A DNA stretch of 64,000 bases. Source: Galbula dea (taxonomy: Eukaryota > Chordata > Aves > Piciformes > Galbulidae). This document shows, one piece after another, positions 12,294-24,576 of the stretch. Position 1 is the stretch's first letter, and every line of letters begins with the position of its first letter. Under the pieces are notes generated by a model, which did no database searches, had not been told where the DNA came from, and saw only the letters and a list, made by a program, of their open reading frames with translations. The stretch is from positions 1,146,763 through 1,210,762 of the forward strand of contig VWZX01006819.1 of the NCBI GenBank assembly GCA_013399015.1, in the 5' to 3' direction. A program made the translations under genes and the position numbers.

Positions 12294-13102
12294 CCACTGG
12301 CCACAATCCAAGTTGGATTCCTGACTTTATATATGCACCTACAGACATGCCAGGAAAACACAGCAATAACATGAAGGATACCAGAACAATTCCTGATTTC
12401 CCATCTCCCCACCTTGCAGTTAAGGGCAGAAGACTCTCAGCAGAGAAGTTCAGCATATCCATGGAAAAGGACAGATGCAAACTGTGCCTAGCCTGAGGGC
12501 AGGGGTAGAGAAGGACTTTCCAATTTCCCCTTTGATGGTGACCACACTGAAGGGCTAACACACACCCAAAACTTAAAAACTGCTCAGGGAAATCCTTCCT
12601 GTGCTTTAGGACAACCACCAAACCCACCAGGCAGTTACCTGAGGAGCCGAAACATCACCCAGCACATTATGGCACCATCTTCATCCCTCGAACTCGGGCT
12701 TTAGGGTTGGAGAAGTGGCCTCTCGCCTCACTGCTACCACCACCATCACCCCTGAGGAGAAGCCTGCCCCACTCCCACCTCAGGAGGCTCTACTATTGAC
12801 TGAGAAAACATAGTTATTTTCCTCACCTTAGAAGATGCCTTTCCTTCNCCGGCAGGAACCAGTCCCAGGGGCCTGGGGGGCCCTGCCTGCAGGGGGGATG
12901 AGAGGGGAAAACCCATTTAACTCATCTACACTGCCTGTTTTTCCCCTCCCTCTGGGTATTGGTCATTCCCACAGGAATACCTCTGGAGATGAGGAGCTGT
13001 TTCTCAGGAAGGTTCCAGGCACAGCTTCCCTCAGACAGGGCCCAGGAGTCAGCAGGGCAGACAGGGGACAAGGCTGCTGTAGGTCTGGCTCCTCCAGGCC
13101 AC
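12294..13102. repeat. Tandem duplication, copy 2 (341-bp deletion)
   Basis: This copy is near-identical to 10305-10859 up to base 12847. An ambiguous base follows at 12848, after which the match resumes with the equivalent of about 11201-11454. The counterpart of 10860-11200, exactly the CpG-rich segment with the E2F hairpin, is missing. Both minus-strand donor motifs are retained (near 12827 and 12640). The deletion coinciding with an N suggests either a collapsed assembly gap in a GC-rich hairpin or a real deletion. Confidence 0.88.
12848..12848. other. Ambiguous base at a duplication/deletion junction
   Basis: A single N interrupts copy 2 at the point where 341 bases of copy 1 are missing. 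It may stand for a gap of unknown length rather than one unresolved base. Confidence 0.9.
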
Positions 13103-16100
13103 TTTAGGGAGTCTGGGTGAGACAGCTGGAGAATTTATCTAATCACTTGCACACCTCCGTGATTTTTTTTGGTATCATCAAGTAAAACAAAGAAAACACA
13201 ACATGCAGAACTGAGTAGATGCTTTCATACAGGAAAGCTTGTCCCCAAAGAACTGCAGAACAGTCTCTTTAAGAGGAAGAAAGGATAATGAAGGGTTTGG
13301 TTTGTTTTCTGCATTTCCTGATCTATTTTAAGATGGTGATTGTATGACTGGAAATACATTAAACCAAAACGTGAGAGTGCTAACACAGAAGGGCAGGGAG
13401 CAACCAGGATCTTTCAGAGGAAAGCCTCGCTTGTTGCTGCTGAGGAGAGGCAGCTGATTGCAATCCCACCTCCGTCTCCTCCTGCCTCCCACTGTGGCAG
13501 GCTGGAAGGAGTGCTCTCCAGTGAGCCTGTGGCCAGCTGGTATGCAGTGATTCACAGAGCACTGCTCCCCCAAGCTCTCCCTCATCGCCTGTGCTGAGCC
13601 AAACTTCATCTGGCCAAGCATATTTTCAATTTGTGACGCTAACAAAGAGATGGCTAAACCTGCCAAGGTGCTAAAACACCTTCCTTCCTGAAGAGATCCT
13701 TGTGAGGCTGCCAGGATGTAAGAACCATGCATCTCCCAGAACCTGTGTGCAAATATGCCAGTCTCCTACCAGTAAAACCCTAATTCTCAGCATTAATTGT
13801 TGCTGTCACTATGCACTAGAACAAACCATAAGAAATAGCAAACGAGGAACACATTTATTTATTGTCTTCTAGCTAAGCATCATAGGCAATAGAAGGTCTT
13901 TGACTTGCTAAAATGAGATGTCATGACCTTCTTTATAAAACTATTAGATTAATGAGCTAACAGCTTCTTCTAGAGTGAAAAATCTGTGAAAACATCTGAC
14001 TTCTTTCCCCCTTCTATTCCCATGTGAGTGCTACAGAAAAAAACTCCTCTCAAGAAAATCTTCCTTCATCATTTTCCCTCCCTTTACCAGCAGGGGCAAG
14101 CAGCACAGCCTGCCAAAGAAACACAACTTTTCTTTGCATTGCCTAATGTGTATTGCAGATAATGATGTTCTGGGACCTCCTCACTCTGCCTGTGCTACAG
14201 AGACACACATCTGGCAGAGGGACCTTGGGAGAGCTACAGGTGGCCAAAAGCAACTTTGCTTTGCCTAGAATTTCTTGAGTTAGGAACCACTGACAGCTGA
14301 AAATGTGCTTTGAGTTTGACAGGGGAACTCAGAGACATGTGCTGGAGCTGTGTTTCCCAGGCATTGCTTAGCAATTCCTATTAAGAGTGAAAAGGGACTT
14401 TGGATCCAGCAGAGCCTGCCAAGACATGGAGGGTTTGCCATTTGAGGAACCCATTGCTGTAATTTATAAATTCTGGTTTAGATCCCTTCTCTTTACTATT
14501 CCACACCTCTTCTGCTAACAGAGGGAGCAGTGCTTCCAGACAAGCCTGGAGGCAACAGTTTTGTACTGCTTTCTTGTAGAAAAGGGTTAGAGCAACCAAG
14601 TTTCTCCAGAACAAAAGCAAACAAATAACTGTGAAATAACAAATTCCAGGAACTGAGTGCATCAGAGAGGCACAGAGAGGGCAGACTTCTGTGTCAGGAG
14701 ACATTGTTTCTGACTAAAAGCTAAGATGTTGGGTAAAGAAAAGTTTAAAAATTCTTCATTTTGAAATAAAAGCTTTGATATACAAATGTCAGGGCAGCCT
14801 AAACACTCCTTTCTAAACTAATGAACCTCCCCTCTACCCAAGAGTTGATGATGGGAAAGAAAGAAAGGCCTGCAAACACACCTAACTTTTCATTTGTTTT
14901 GTCAATGTCTATGCTACTTCTGTGTTACCCGAAGTGAGGAGCAGCTGTTTAGGAGCCTTGCTAAATTCATGGAGAAGCTGCTTTCAGTATTGCATGTTCT
15001 AATGAACAACCATAAATCTAGAAGTACCTCCCAGACTATCTTCAGGAGCTGGTTCTGGAGACTTCATGGAGTAGGAAGTTACTTCGAGTCACAAGGACCT
15101 GTAGGCAGGAAGCTTCCATTTCCATTGAAGACCAACAGATAGAGCTTTCAGCCACAAAACACAATCACAGGTTAATGGTGTTGGCCTAGATAAGCCAAAG
15201 GAAGGCAAGACTTCAGCCTGTGCTTTAAAGCAGGAACATGACTGCCTGCTACACAGAAAAGTGCCTTTGACTGACTGGTTTAAAAGCTGTGGGCAAACCT
15301 GGGAGCTGCACTGACAGGGACACTGGAAGTCTTTGGATGGGATGGGTGGTGGAATAGAAAATGCAAGTTCACTATTAACCTGTAGCTGGTAAAAACAGAT
15401 GAGGAGCAATTTTGCTTTGTTTGCTTTTTCCTCCTCTCTGCTGTATTTAAAAGAGAGCTTTGGGAGGCTTTTTCTTCTTCCTCCTTCTTATAGATATTCA
15501 CAGCAAGGTCCTACCACATTTCTCCATGAGAGCAGAGTATGTGTAGGCCTACAAAAACATTCAAAAGGGTGCTCAGTGTAAATAGCAGAGAATTTGAATT
15601 CTCCTAACTCATTTATCTTTGTTTTCTTTAAAGAGGATAATCATGAAAGGGAAAGATCTTGATTAAATACATGACATCTGCTCTGATTAGTTCTCCTCTG
15701 CATAGAAGTGGTGGTGTGAATGTAGGTAAAATTACTCCAGGATATCAACAGGAGTGAATTTACAGACCAAGATAATATCTTTAATGAGACTTTAAAAAAC
15801 CAGACCAGCTTTCAGGATATGCAGGCTGAAACTTTGATCCTCAAAGCAAAATACAACTTGAAACTACTGACTGAAGTTTTTAACTTAAGCAAGTTAATCA
15901 ATTAGATGATCAAAGAAGTTTGTACCTGCAACTGTGGAGGGGGAAGAACATTAAAAAGAAAAAAACCTCAGCAAGTCACTGGTTGTTCTTAGAGAGGGGA
16001 AAGGGGACTTCATCAGAAAGCAGAGGAATTGCTGGTGGTTCAGGAATGTGACAAATTATAACAGGGCACAGAACCAACATATTTATTGGCTCTACAGCAG

Positions 16101-19100
16101 AATTAAGATTAAACAGATCTTAAATCTGAATTTAAGTTCAAAAATTGGCATTTGTACTTTGGAGGAGAAGACTTTCTGTGCCTGAAAGTGTCTCTTGTTT
16201 TGAATTTCAACCTGTTGGTCTCACAGAAGAGGTCATTTGTCCCTCTGGATTTCTTGACTACAGCAAGACCACAAAACCACACAGATTCAGTAGGAAACTC
16301 ACCAAAGAAAAAAGAATATTTTCGTACTTCTACAAGTAAATTGCAAAACCAGAAAGCAAAGGAAACTTGAAAGGCTCAATTAAAAATCAAAGAAATAAAA
16401 AGAGGGCCTGATCTCTAATATTAGTGTTCTGACTTTTTTCCAAGTCAAGAGGTTCCCTGATCCAAAAGGCCAGCATTTCAAAATGGTTAGAACAGCTCCT
16501 TCTGCTCAATGAGATAGAAGATAAAAGATCAGGAGACCTTTCTGGAGAGGGAAAGTTTCTGAAAAACTCATTTCAGCTGCCAGTGCAGAAGAGACAGCAT
16601 CCTAGGGGAGCTTCCTATCACTGCTGTCCATTTATCATCTGTTATTTGACAACTAAAAACATTTGCTCCCACTTCTGTGGGGAATGGGAATACCAAATAA
16701 TGCAGGAAACCAGGTTCTCCAGATCTTTGTTATCCAGCTCGGATTCAGCAGGAAGCTGGAGGTCATGGACCTCCTAAAGGAGGAAGTTTCTTAATTACAA
16801 CTACAAATGAACTTATTTTATATCAGAGTGATCACCACTGAAGTTCTGTATAACATTCCCTAGTGGAAGAGAGTTCAAGATGTGAGAGGAACTCAAATGT
16901 GGAGTTTTAAACCTCGACAATAAGCAGCTCTGTAACTGAAACTCATTCAGGGGGCTTTTTCCAATGGAGGTTTATTTATGTCATTAGATGTTAGGTGCTG
17001 GGAAACATGTTAATAGCAGCAGCACCTGATGCCAGGCTATGTTGAACCAGGTATCTTAAATTGCGGGGGGCAGAGTTTGATTTGGTTTTATTTCCATCTC
17101 TAAAGCAGTCCTGATAGAATACTTAGCTCAGGAGGATCTATACCCTATTAAGTTCCCAAAATGACAGTTAAAATTTACTTAGAAATAAGATAAAACTGAG
17201 GTCCCCAAAATAATGCCACAGGCACCACCTTTACTGTGCTTGAGAAGTATATTGAAATGCATATATTGAAATTCTGGCTCCATGCCTCTGAGCTGTTGAC
17301 ATTTTGCTACATGAGAAGCAATGCAGTTGCCAAAGTGATTTCCTTAGTGAAGAGAAAAAAAGCTTTTTGCCATTAAAAACATGCATTAGTTTCCCAAGTA
17401 TGTGTGGAGCAGTTACTTGTGTCTCTGTTAATAAAGTCTTAAGTGTGACATGAACATTATATTCATTTAAAAACTGCATTCTCAAGTGGAGCTTGCTATC
17501 TGAATAACCTTAAAGATAAACAAATATGGAGGAAACTGCTCCAGGCACCACTGAACAGATGCTGACCTCAGCTAAGTGCCTCTATAATGATGGCTTATGC
17601 CTGGTATTTGAAGCTGTCAGTAGAATTCCTTGTACATGAAGACTGTCAGAAACATGTGGTTTGTTTGCTTTTCCTTAGAAGTCTGAAGACATCTGCTTCT
17701 GGTGCTCTACCTTGCAAAAGCTAGAGACACAATCTACTAAAATCCAAGAACACAGCTGTCTCAACTGTAATATGATAAAGTTACCAGAAACAGGAGCTCC
17801 ACTTTTACATGTACTGTCACCTGGAGAGAGATCACAGGCTGTAGAACTTACCAATTTTCACAACTCCACAAAGGGAACTAGACAGAAGTATCTGATCCTC
17901 ACACCTATTTTAAACAGGATTTGCAAAGAAGCCTCCAAATGGAAATGCAGTCATTCATTACTTACTTCAGATATGCTGACCCTGCTGTCTGACTGCTGCC
18001 TGGCACAGTAAACTACCCCCCAGTGAGCTCTGCCCTGTACTGGCCTTCAATTTGGCTACTATTTCAGGTAATTTGGGTTACCCCCATATGCTACTGTAGT
18101 CACAGCAATGATGACAGAGCAGCTGTGCTCTTGGCCTAGAAGTTAATTCTAAGTTCCAACAGGACAAGACATGGAATAGGGTCCTACCTACTTCATATGA
18201 CTGCAGAGTCCCAGAGTCCTTCTGAGGTTTTTGAAGCAGGCAGTAGTGGAGGCTTGGGATGTTCAGGCTGTGCAAGGAGAGTAGTGGGGAAAAAAGCTGC
18301 TACTGCTTTAAACTTCAACCATCAGCACTGAACACCTGCTGGCAGTGGAAACATGAACATCTTGTCTTTTTTACTTCCCTGTGAATTGACTTGTGCTCTA
18401 CAGTGGGGCTAAAAAAAGAAAAGGTAAACCCTTAGGGAAATGATGTTCTCTAGAGCTCTGATTCTTTGTTCTGTCCCCACCACAGCTACATTCAAACTTG
18501 CTGCAATATACCTACAGTACAGATGTGTTCTGCTTCCTGGCAGATGCTTCATTCAAAACAGTTTCACTTTAGACACTGCCTGCAGAACATGCAGGGTTGT
18601 TCTCTGAAGGAACAGGTACGGTCTCTAGGAGAAGAGAAGGGGGAGGGCAATCAGGCTGCTGTGTCTTCCTCAGGGCTCTGTGTCTACAGAGAACATTTCC
18701 CAAGGAGGAAGGAGAGGTTTTTGGTGTCTTTTTGAATCAAGCAAACATTTTACGATCACCAGCCATTCTTTTGTGAGATAAACACGAATGGATAAAGATC
18801 CTCCATGCCTTTAAGTATACAGAATAAAACCCACTGCAAGACTGTAAAGGTTTATAAACTCAAAAGCTTTTGAAAATCACCCATCAAGGAGCCAAAAAGT
18901 CTAGCTTCCCCTTTGAACATCACAGCTCTCAGCCTCAGCTAGACACATTTTTTCCTTCGACTTTCTCACGACGTTTACCTACCGACACTTGCCAGCACCT
19001 TCTGCCAAATCAGAGAAACTGCTGCAGAAACCATCTGCTTGACATTGCTTCCAGAGAATGAAGTATCTAGAGTGTATTGGAAACGTTTGAAGATCTTTAC

Positions 19101-19367
19101 ATGGGAACCAACAGCAGCAGTGCTGACTCAGGCAGATCTCCCGTGGCTGTCGGTGGGAACCGTACCTGAATAAGTACTGCTGGACCCGATACAGAGCTTG
19201 CTGCCTGGTGACTGCTGCTGCCTGACGTGAGAACATATGGTTATAGTTTAACCATACCAACTGTAATCAAGATGAGGAGGAAACTTGAGAGCACTGCTGG
19301 CTTGCTGCTCTTTTCTAACTATCAGAAACACTCAATCATATCTGCTTCTGTAACAGTTTTCCCCAGC
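13103..19367. other. Unique non-coding stretch
   Basis: I find no recognisable transposon, RNA gene or exon in 6.2 kb. Open frames of 60-134 codons (for example 13328-13732 minus) overlap one another on both strands, match nothing I know and lack splice context. The position fits intergenic DNA downstream of SPSB4, or a first intron if the promoter-like block at 11 kb belongs to a transcript on the other strand. Confidence 0.5.
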
Positions 19368-19592
19368 TTCACGGAATCACAGAATCATTAAGGTTGGAAG
19401 AGGCCTCTAAGATTATCAAGTCCAACCATCAACCTATCACCACCATGCCACTAAACCATGTCCCTAAGCACCACATCTCTATGCTTTTTAAACCCCTCCA
19501 GGGATGGTGACTCCACCACTGCCCAGGGCAGCCTGTGCCAATGCCTAGCAGCTCTTTCAGTGAAAAAATTTTTCTTCCAGTGAACACTGAGA
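19368..19592 (-). mobile_element. CR1 LINE 3' fragment
   Basis: It starts on the plus strand with GGAATCACAGAATCATTAAGG, the antisense of a CR1 tail. It then runs through CCAACCATCAACCTATCACC, GGGATGGTGACTCCACCACTG and CTCTTTCAGTGAAAAAATTTTTC before truncation. It shares the CATCAACCTATCACC variant with the copies at 48809 and 54005, so the three belong to the same CR1 subfamily. Confidence 0.93.
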
Positions 19593-22255
19593 AACTTGCA
19601 AAGTTGGATCCTACTTCAACAGGAACAGTTTAAGTCAAGCTGTCAAGATAAACACCAGAACGACTACATAGGAAGTCTAAAGTAAGACTTCATCATTTCT
19701 CTACACTTATATTCCATTACCTCTGGATGAAAATGCAAACATTTCAATCCATTTCCTTTGGTGCAACCCAAAGCAGAAGTAAAGCTTTCGTAGCACCGCC
19801 CTTGCCAGTCTAGTAGTAAGGACACACATGTGACAGCTGCTATACCAAAGGCCAATGGCTTCTTAAATTTGACCCCAGATTTAAGTGTTATAAAATTACA
19901 GCTTTAGTAAGTCTAAAAGCCAAAAATGACACTGAGGTTATAGTACTTGTGAATCGTGGCCACAAAAGCAGCACCTCTAGGTGGGTAAATCAAGCTCTTC
20001 CCTCCCAAGAGCTGCAGAAGGATGAAGAATGGCAACACTGAGAAAACACCAAAGAGAAGCTATGCTGCAGGTATCCACAAGTATTAACTAACCACAGTTT
20101 TAACAGAAGGGATTCTGCACCTTCCATACTCCCTAGGAAGGGGCCATATTAGAGATCTAAATCCCAATGAGCAGGTGAAATATTTAATCCACCATCACGA
20201 AGGCTGCAGCTCCCAGACACGTGCCCTTTTCCTTTACATACCACAATAAAGACTCCTGTGTTTTGCTTTAAAGAGTTTCTACTGAGTTTATCAGCCATGG
20301 GAACACTTCCAGATCACATCTAGGAAAGCTATTCTCCTTTGCTCCAACAAAGGAACACAAAAGCTGAAAACCATCACATCTACTGTCTATGTTTCTTTGT
20401 GTGACTAAAACCAAAAGTAGCTGAAAATGAAAAACACAGAGGCAAGACAGATCTTACTGTGTACCTTGTAGCAGCAGAAATTTGTAGTAAGCAACCATTC
20501 TCCCTGTTAGATATGCTCAAGAGTGGACTTCTGGGTAGTTATCTTGCTGCATTTAGGCTTCCAGGATAGAGGGACTAAGAAGTTTCAACCATATGAGTTG
20601 AGGAATGATCATCACTTCAGTGTTTTACCTCTGTTTTGGGCAAATGCCAATGCATCACCACCTTGGAAGTTCTTGCTCAATTCACTCCTGAAGCAGACAG
20701 TGAGAATGTTGGCATTCCAGTAGAGTGAGCCTTCAGAACCAATGTGAGGAGCACACCACCCCGGCTGGAGGTCAGCAGCAGAGAGGAGACTCTTTTTGGT
20801 ACGTTTCATGAGGAGTTATTTCATTTGCTTAGCCTCAGTGCTTGACTCATTCTTAGCTATACAGAGGGGCACACTGGTTTCTCTCAAAGCCCTCTTGGAA
20901 GAGAATTTATTTGCAAAGGGATAGTTAGCAGGAACACTGAAGTACAGTCATACTCTCTATGGTACTTCCTCCTTTTACAAGACTTCTGTGGATCAAGAAA
21001 ATGATATCAAACACTTTGACCCCAAAACCAGAGCCCCAATCCCACATGAAGGAGTTTATCTACCATCCACAGCATCACAAGACACACTGAAGGAACAGTA
21101 AAAGAATGAAACTATCATTCCTGTAAAACTAGCACTCCTGGGAGTCAGCTCAGTTTTAGAAAGAATGTTTGAAAGTTAAAGTGAGGATGTTTGGTTTAGA
21201 GGAACACCAGCTGAAATTCCAATCCAACTGTAAAATAATTAGGTTCATTAACATAGACAGGCACCATTAATTTGTCTCACAGTATCAGTTCCCACTTCAC
21301 TGTCACACTAAAAAGCTGTCAGCCTGCATCAAGTGAAAGAAGAGAGAAGACAATACTTCACAGTTGTGTCCCAGCAGTTATTCAAAGGAATATGAAGTCT
21401 AGTTACATACAGTAAAAAACTACTTTTAGAAATGCTTACCCAAAATGGACTTCAGTGGTGGAAGAATAAGATCTGCCAGGATTCCTATGCCATTCCTCAA
21501 TAGCTGCTTGCCTTGCTTTTGAAAGATCACTTGACACAGCTACTGAGTTATTATACCTTTGGATCTCCTTCTTCCCATGTACCTACCAAGACAAAAGGTT
21601 TAAATGAGATAAAGTTAAGTGGGGAAAGTAAGAAATAGAGATGACAGCTGTAATTTCTTCCTCTTTGACAGACTAAGGTAAGGAACACAGCTTGTCCTTC
21701 TTGCCTTAAGTGAAAGCAAGTCCAACAGTATGTTGATGCTAAAACAAGCACCAGATTAGACAGTTAAGCCCAGAGAAGCAACTACTTGTCACTTCTTTTT
21801 TGACATCCCTGGGTTACCTTGCTTCCACTCTTGCTCACACTGCTTACCTTGTTTATCTCATGTTTCTCTTTTCCAACTGAAACTGTAATTCTGGTCCTGG
21901 GGGTGACTGGGGGAAGCACAACCACCTGCAGTTCACTGGCTTTGCCTGTACCTTCAGTGCACAGCAGGCAGCCATCAACCTACCTCAAAAGCACAGGGCT
22001 CTCAGGGTGCAACTACACACAAAACCAAGGCTTTCTCTAGAGGAATCTGGCCAGAACTGTGCTAAAAGCCAAGAGCACAGTGATATTCAGAGGGGGAGAA
22101 ACCAGGAACAGGACACGATGTCGCCTGCGATGTCTCTCACAAGTGAAGCCAAAGCTGCAACTCCAAAGAAATGCTAAGAGAAACACTGCAGGAGGAACTG
22201 AACTTCAGCTCTGGAGGCAGTGCTCTGTTAGTTAACACTTCATCAAGGGAGACAG
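19593..22255. other. Unique non-coding stretch downstream of SPSB4
   Basis: No repeat or exon is recognised. A minus-strand donor-like AACAAG|GTAAGCAG occurs near 21842-21855, without a convincing acceptor or reading frame. This is either intergenic DNA or a longer alternative SPSB4 3' UTR. Confidence 0.45.
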
Positions 22256-23465
22256 GAGTTTTATTTTGGACAGTAGACTTTATTAGAAATTTTCTCCTCA
22301 TTCATCAGTAAATTCACATTAAAATATGCTGAAGGCAGCTCAGTCTAAACATGTGACAGCCTGCCATAACAACAACTTCCAGTTTAAAAACTAGATAACT
22401 GATCCGGCAGATAACTCGAGACATGTAAGAAATGCAAATAGAAAGCAGCATCTTAAAAAATGGGATGAGCCTGAAAATGAACACATTTCAGGTGGAGTTG
22501 GGGAAAAAAAAAACTGAACCAGTCACCCCAAGATGGGAAACAGTTAAATGAGAACTCCACAGACTCTAAACAGATAAATAAACATTAGAACCACACATAC
22601 ATTGAAAAGAGAACCAAGTACTTAGCGTTCATACCACATCAAAATCATAACTTTGTTCCAATAAAAAAAAGTGACAAGCTTTCTAAAATACAAATATCCT
22701 AAATTCTTGGGATGGTGAACACTTGGGTAGAAACTGCAGAACTCTGGTGGGACTTGATTTGGTCTTGGAAACAACAGACTGCATCTTCCTGTTACCACGT
22801 CCAAAAACTGCTCTGACACTTTTTTTTTCTCTTGTGTTTTTAAATCACATACTCTTCTTCTAAACAATAATCTGCTTTTTTAATATTTTTAAAAGTTAAT
22901 ACTTTTCAGATACTATTGGCCTGATTATGTTGAGTGCTGACCACTCAGAGCTCTCAACAACTCTGGATTTCAAAGGCAAGACTTCAATGTTTTTCCAAAG
23001 TTACTGTCAAGATTTTACCTTTGCTAATTCATTTTTGTCTGCTAGGGTGAGGCACAAGAGACAGAAAGAAAGAAAGGAAAAAACCAAACCACCAAACCAA
23101 CAAATCAAATCATTGGAGAATGCTCTGGCCTGCATGACAGTGGATCCTGCAGGCCAGATTTTCTATTGGCATTTACCAGAGGCAACAACGACAAACCAAT
23201 ACATGAGAGATGAGAGCAATGGCCTTCAGGGCTGTAAACACAACAGGCAACAGATAATACACAAATCTGGATCAAATCAAGGTTTTCACATTCTTTAGTA
23301 GTCCCCCACAGTGATCTGCTTCCACTGGTTCAGAAAAAAATAGATATATATTAAAAATTAAATAACACTTAAGTGTCCATCACGAAGATTTCTATGTTGC
23401 TGTAAACAATTTTCTGCCATTTGCATTGCTGGAGTCCAAGGTGAGGCCAGAGGGTTCTAGATGTC
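22256..23465 (-). other. SPSB4: Probable SPSB4 3' untranslated region
   Basis: This is the sequence directly after the SPSB4 stop codon, reading towards lower coordinates. It is free of CR1 copies and is AT-rich in patches, as is usual for a 3' UTR. The left limit is set by two AATAAA hexamers (minus strand, 22279-22284 and 22260-22265). An earlier ATTAAA at 22879-22884 would give a shorter UTR of about 600 bases. The true cleavage site cannot be read from sequence alone. The plus-strand open frame at 22927-23298 lies across this region and is a chance frame. Confidence 0.5.
22260..22284 (-). terminator. Tandem AATAAA polyadenylation signals
   Basis: The minus strand reads AATAAA at 22284-22279 and again at 22265-22260. 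A T/G-containing stretch (CTCCTGTCTCCCTTGATG, continuing to AAGTGTT) lies downstream and could serve as the downstream element. Cleavage would fall roughly at 22230-22250. An ATTAAA at 22879-22884 is a weaker alternative. Confidence 0.42.
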
Positions 23466-23593
23466 TTATTGGTACTGTAAATAGTTTTTCAGAGACAGAG
23501 GCAAAGGTAGAGTTTCGATGTCGTGCAGGCGGTCTCTGCCCAGGGCAAAGCGGATCGATCTTCGGCACAAGTCCATTAAAGGCAGGGGTTCCG
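23466..23593 (-). CDS. SPSB4: SPSB4 terminal coding exon (SOCS box)
   Basis: SPSB4 is the substrate adaptor of an Elongin B/C-Cullin 5-Rbx2 ubiquitin ligase. Its SPRY domain binds substrates (iNOS and Par-4 are known family targets) and its C-terminal SOCS box docks the ligase. This exon encodes only the C-terminus: 41 residues beginning EPLPLMDLC, then a TAA stop at 23468-23466. The BC box is LMDLCRRSIRFAL (the Leu and Cys that contact Elongin C are present). The Cul5 box holds LPLP, followed by LSLKNYLQYQ at the very end. The ending KNYLQYQ points to SPSB4 rather than SPSB1, which I recall ending KAYLLYQ. On the minus strand the exon is preceded by CTTCTCTTTCCTCAG. It opens with CG, completing a proline codon split after its first base, which matches the GLDPEPLPL boundary of the family. 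The exon has no start codon of its own, and the SPRY exon is not in the window. I see no frameshift or missing key residue. Confidence 0.9.
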
Positions 23594-23622
23594 CTGAGGA
23601 AAGAGAAGGGAGGAAAGACAAG
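23594..23622 (-). other. Splice acceptor of SPSB4 last exon
   Basis: On the minus strand a pyrimidine-rich tract (TGTCTTTCCTCCCTTCTC then TTTCCTCAG) ends in AG at 23595-23594, directly before the exon. Together with the codon phase at the junction this fixes the exon start. Confidence 0.88.
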
Positions 23623-24530
23623 AGTTAATTTTTCACCCTCTCCACTCACAGGCAAATCTTTTCTCTGGTAACACAGATTCTGGATTCTATTCAACAGTCA
23701 TAAGGCTGGAGATGGTTTCCTGAACAAACTGACATCCGTGAGGCAGCGAAGATAACCCAGGACAGAATTCTATGTGTTTCATCCCAAAGAAGGGACTACA
23801 AAGTTTCAGACTGAGCTTCCTTATCTGTAAATAATAATGATCCAAACCCACACTTTGGGCTCCCCAAAGTGCAACCTAACAAGTCATTACACGTCCAGAT
23901 TTCTACCAAGACAAAGAGCTTTGACTGTTTCTAACACGACATTCGTCACGTCGCATTGACAAGAACTCCACCAGCAGCTCCTGACCTCCACAGAGCACTT
24001 CTTAGGAACTGGAAATAGTACTTCAGGGTGACCAAACTTCTCAGCAAACACTGCTTTTCCTGCAATGCTCTCTGAGCCTTTCTTTCTAGGAAGTTCACTG
24101 AAAGGAAAAAAGCTAAACAAAACACCCTCAACAAACTGGAGGAAATTTAACCTTTTCCTCAGTGGATAAAATTTGGGGAGGAGGATCCAGCTGACTAGAA
24201 GGCAGGGTGTGCGTTCTCATGTGTACATGCACAAACACCCCCAAAATATACAATAGAGGAGCATTAGTATCTGCCCCAAACACCTGGCTGATAGAACCTA
24301 AGATTGGAGACCAAAAGACAGTGATGTGCAGCACCTCCAACCATCTCACTCCTATACCCCACCCTGGTCTGCAAGACTCACACAGAACAGCAGCAACACC
24401 ACAGATTTTGCATCCAGCCTCTTGAGATTCCAGAGTTTGCAATGGAAATCTTTTGGCAGCAGGGACTGGAATAAAGCTGTGAAGCCTTTAACCTGTTACA
24501 ACTATGTTACATAGTATAACTTAGATATGA

Positions 24531-24576
24531 GATATATATATGTGTGTGTGTGTATATATATATATATCTTATATAT
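24531..24576. repeat. (TA)n(TG)n microsatellite
   Basis: A compound dinucleotide run: GATATATATA, then (TG)6, then (TA) repeats ending ATATATCTTATATATG. It is likely to vary in length between individuals. Confidence 0.9.

Noticed and set aside
14091..14106. CCAGCAGGGGCAAG as a CTCF site
   Set aside because: One G is missing before the GGC core, which puts the rest of the motif out of register.
18330..18350. Second CTCF-like motif (ACACCTGCTGGCAG)
   Set aside because: It misses three constrained positions of the core, so it is too weak to report as a site.
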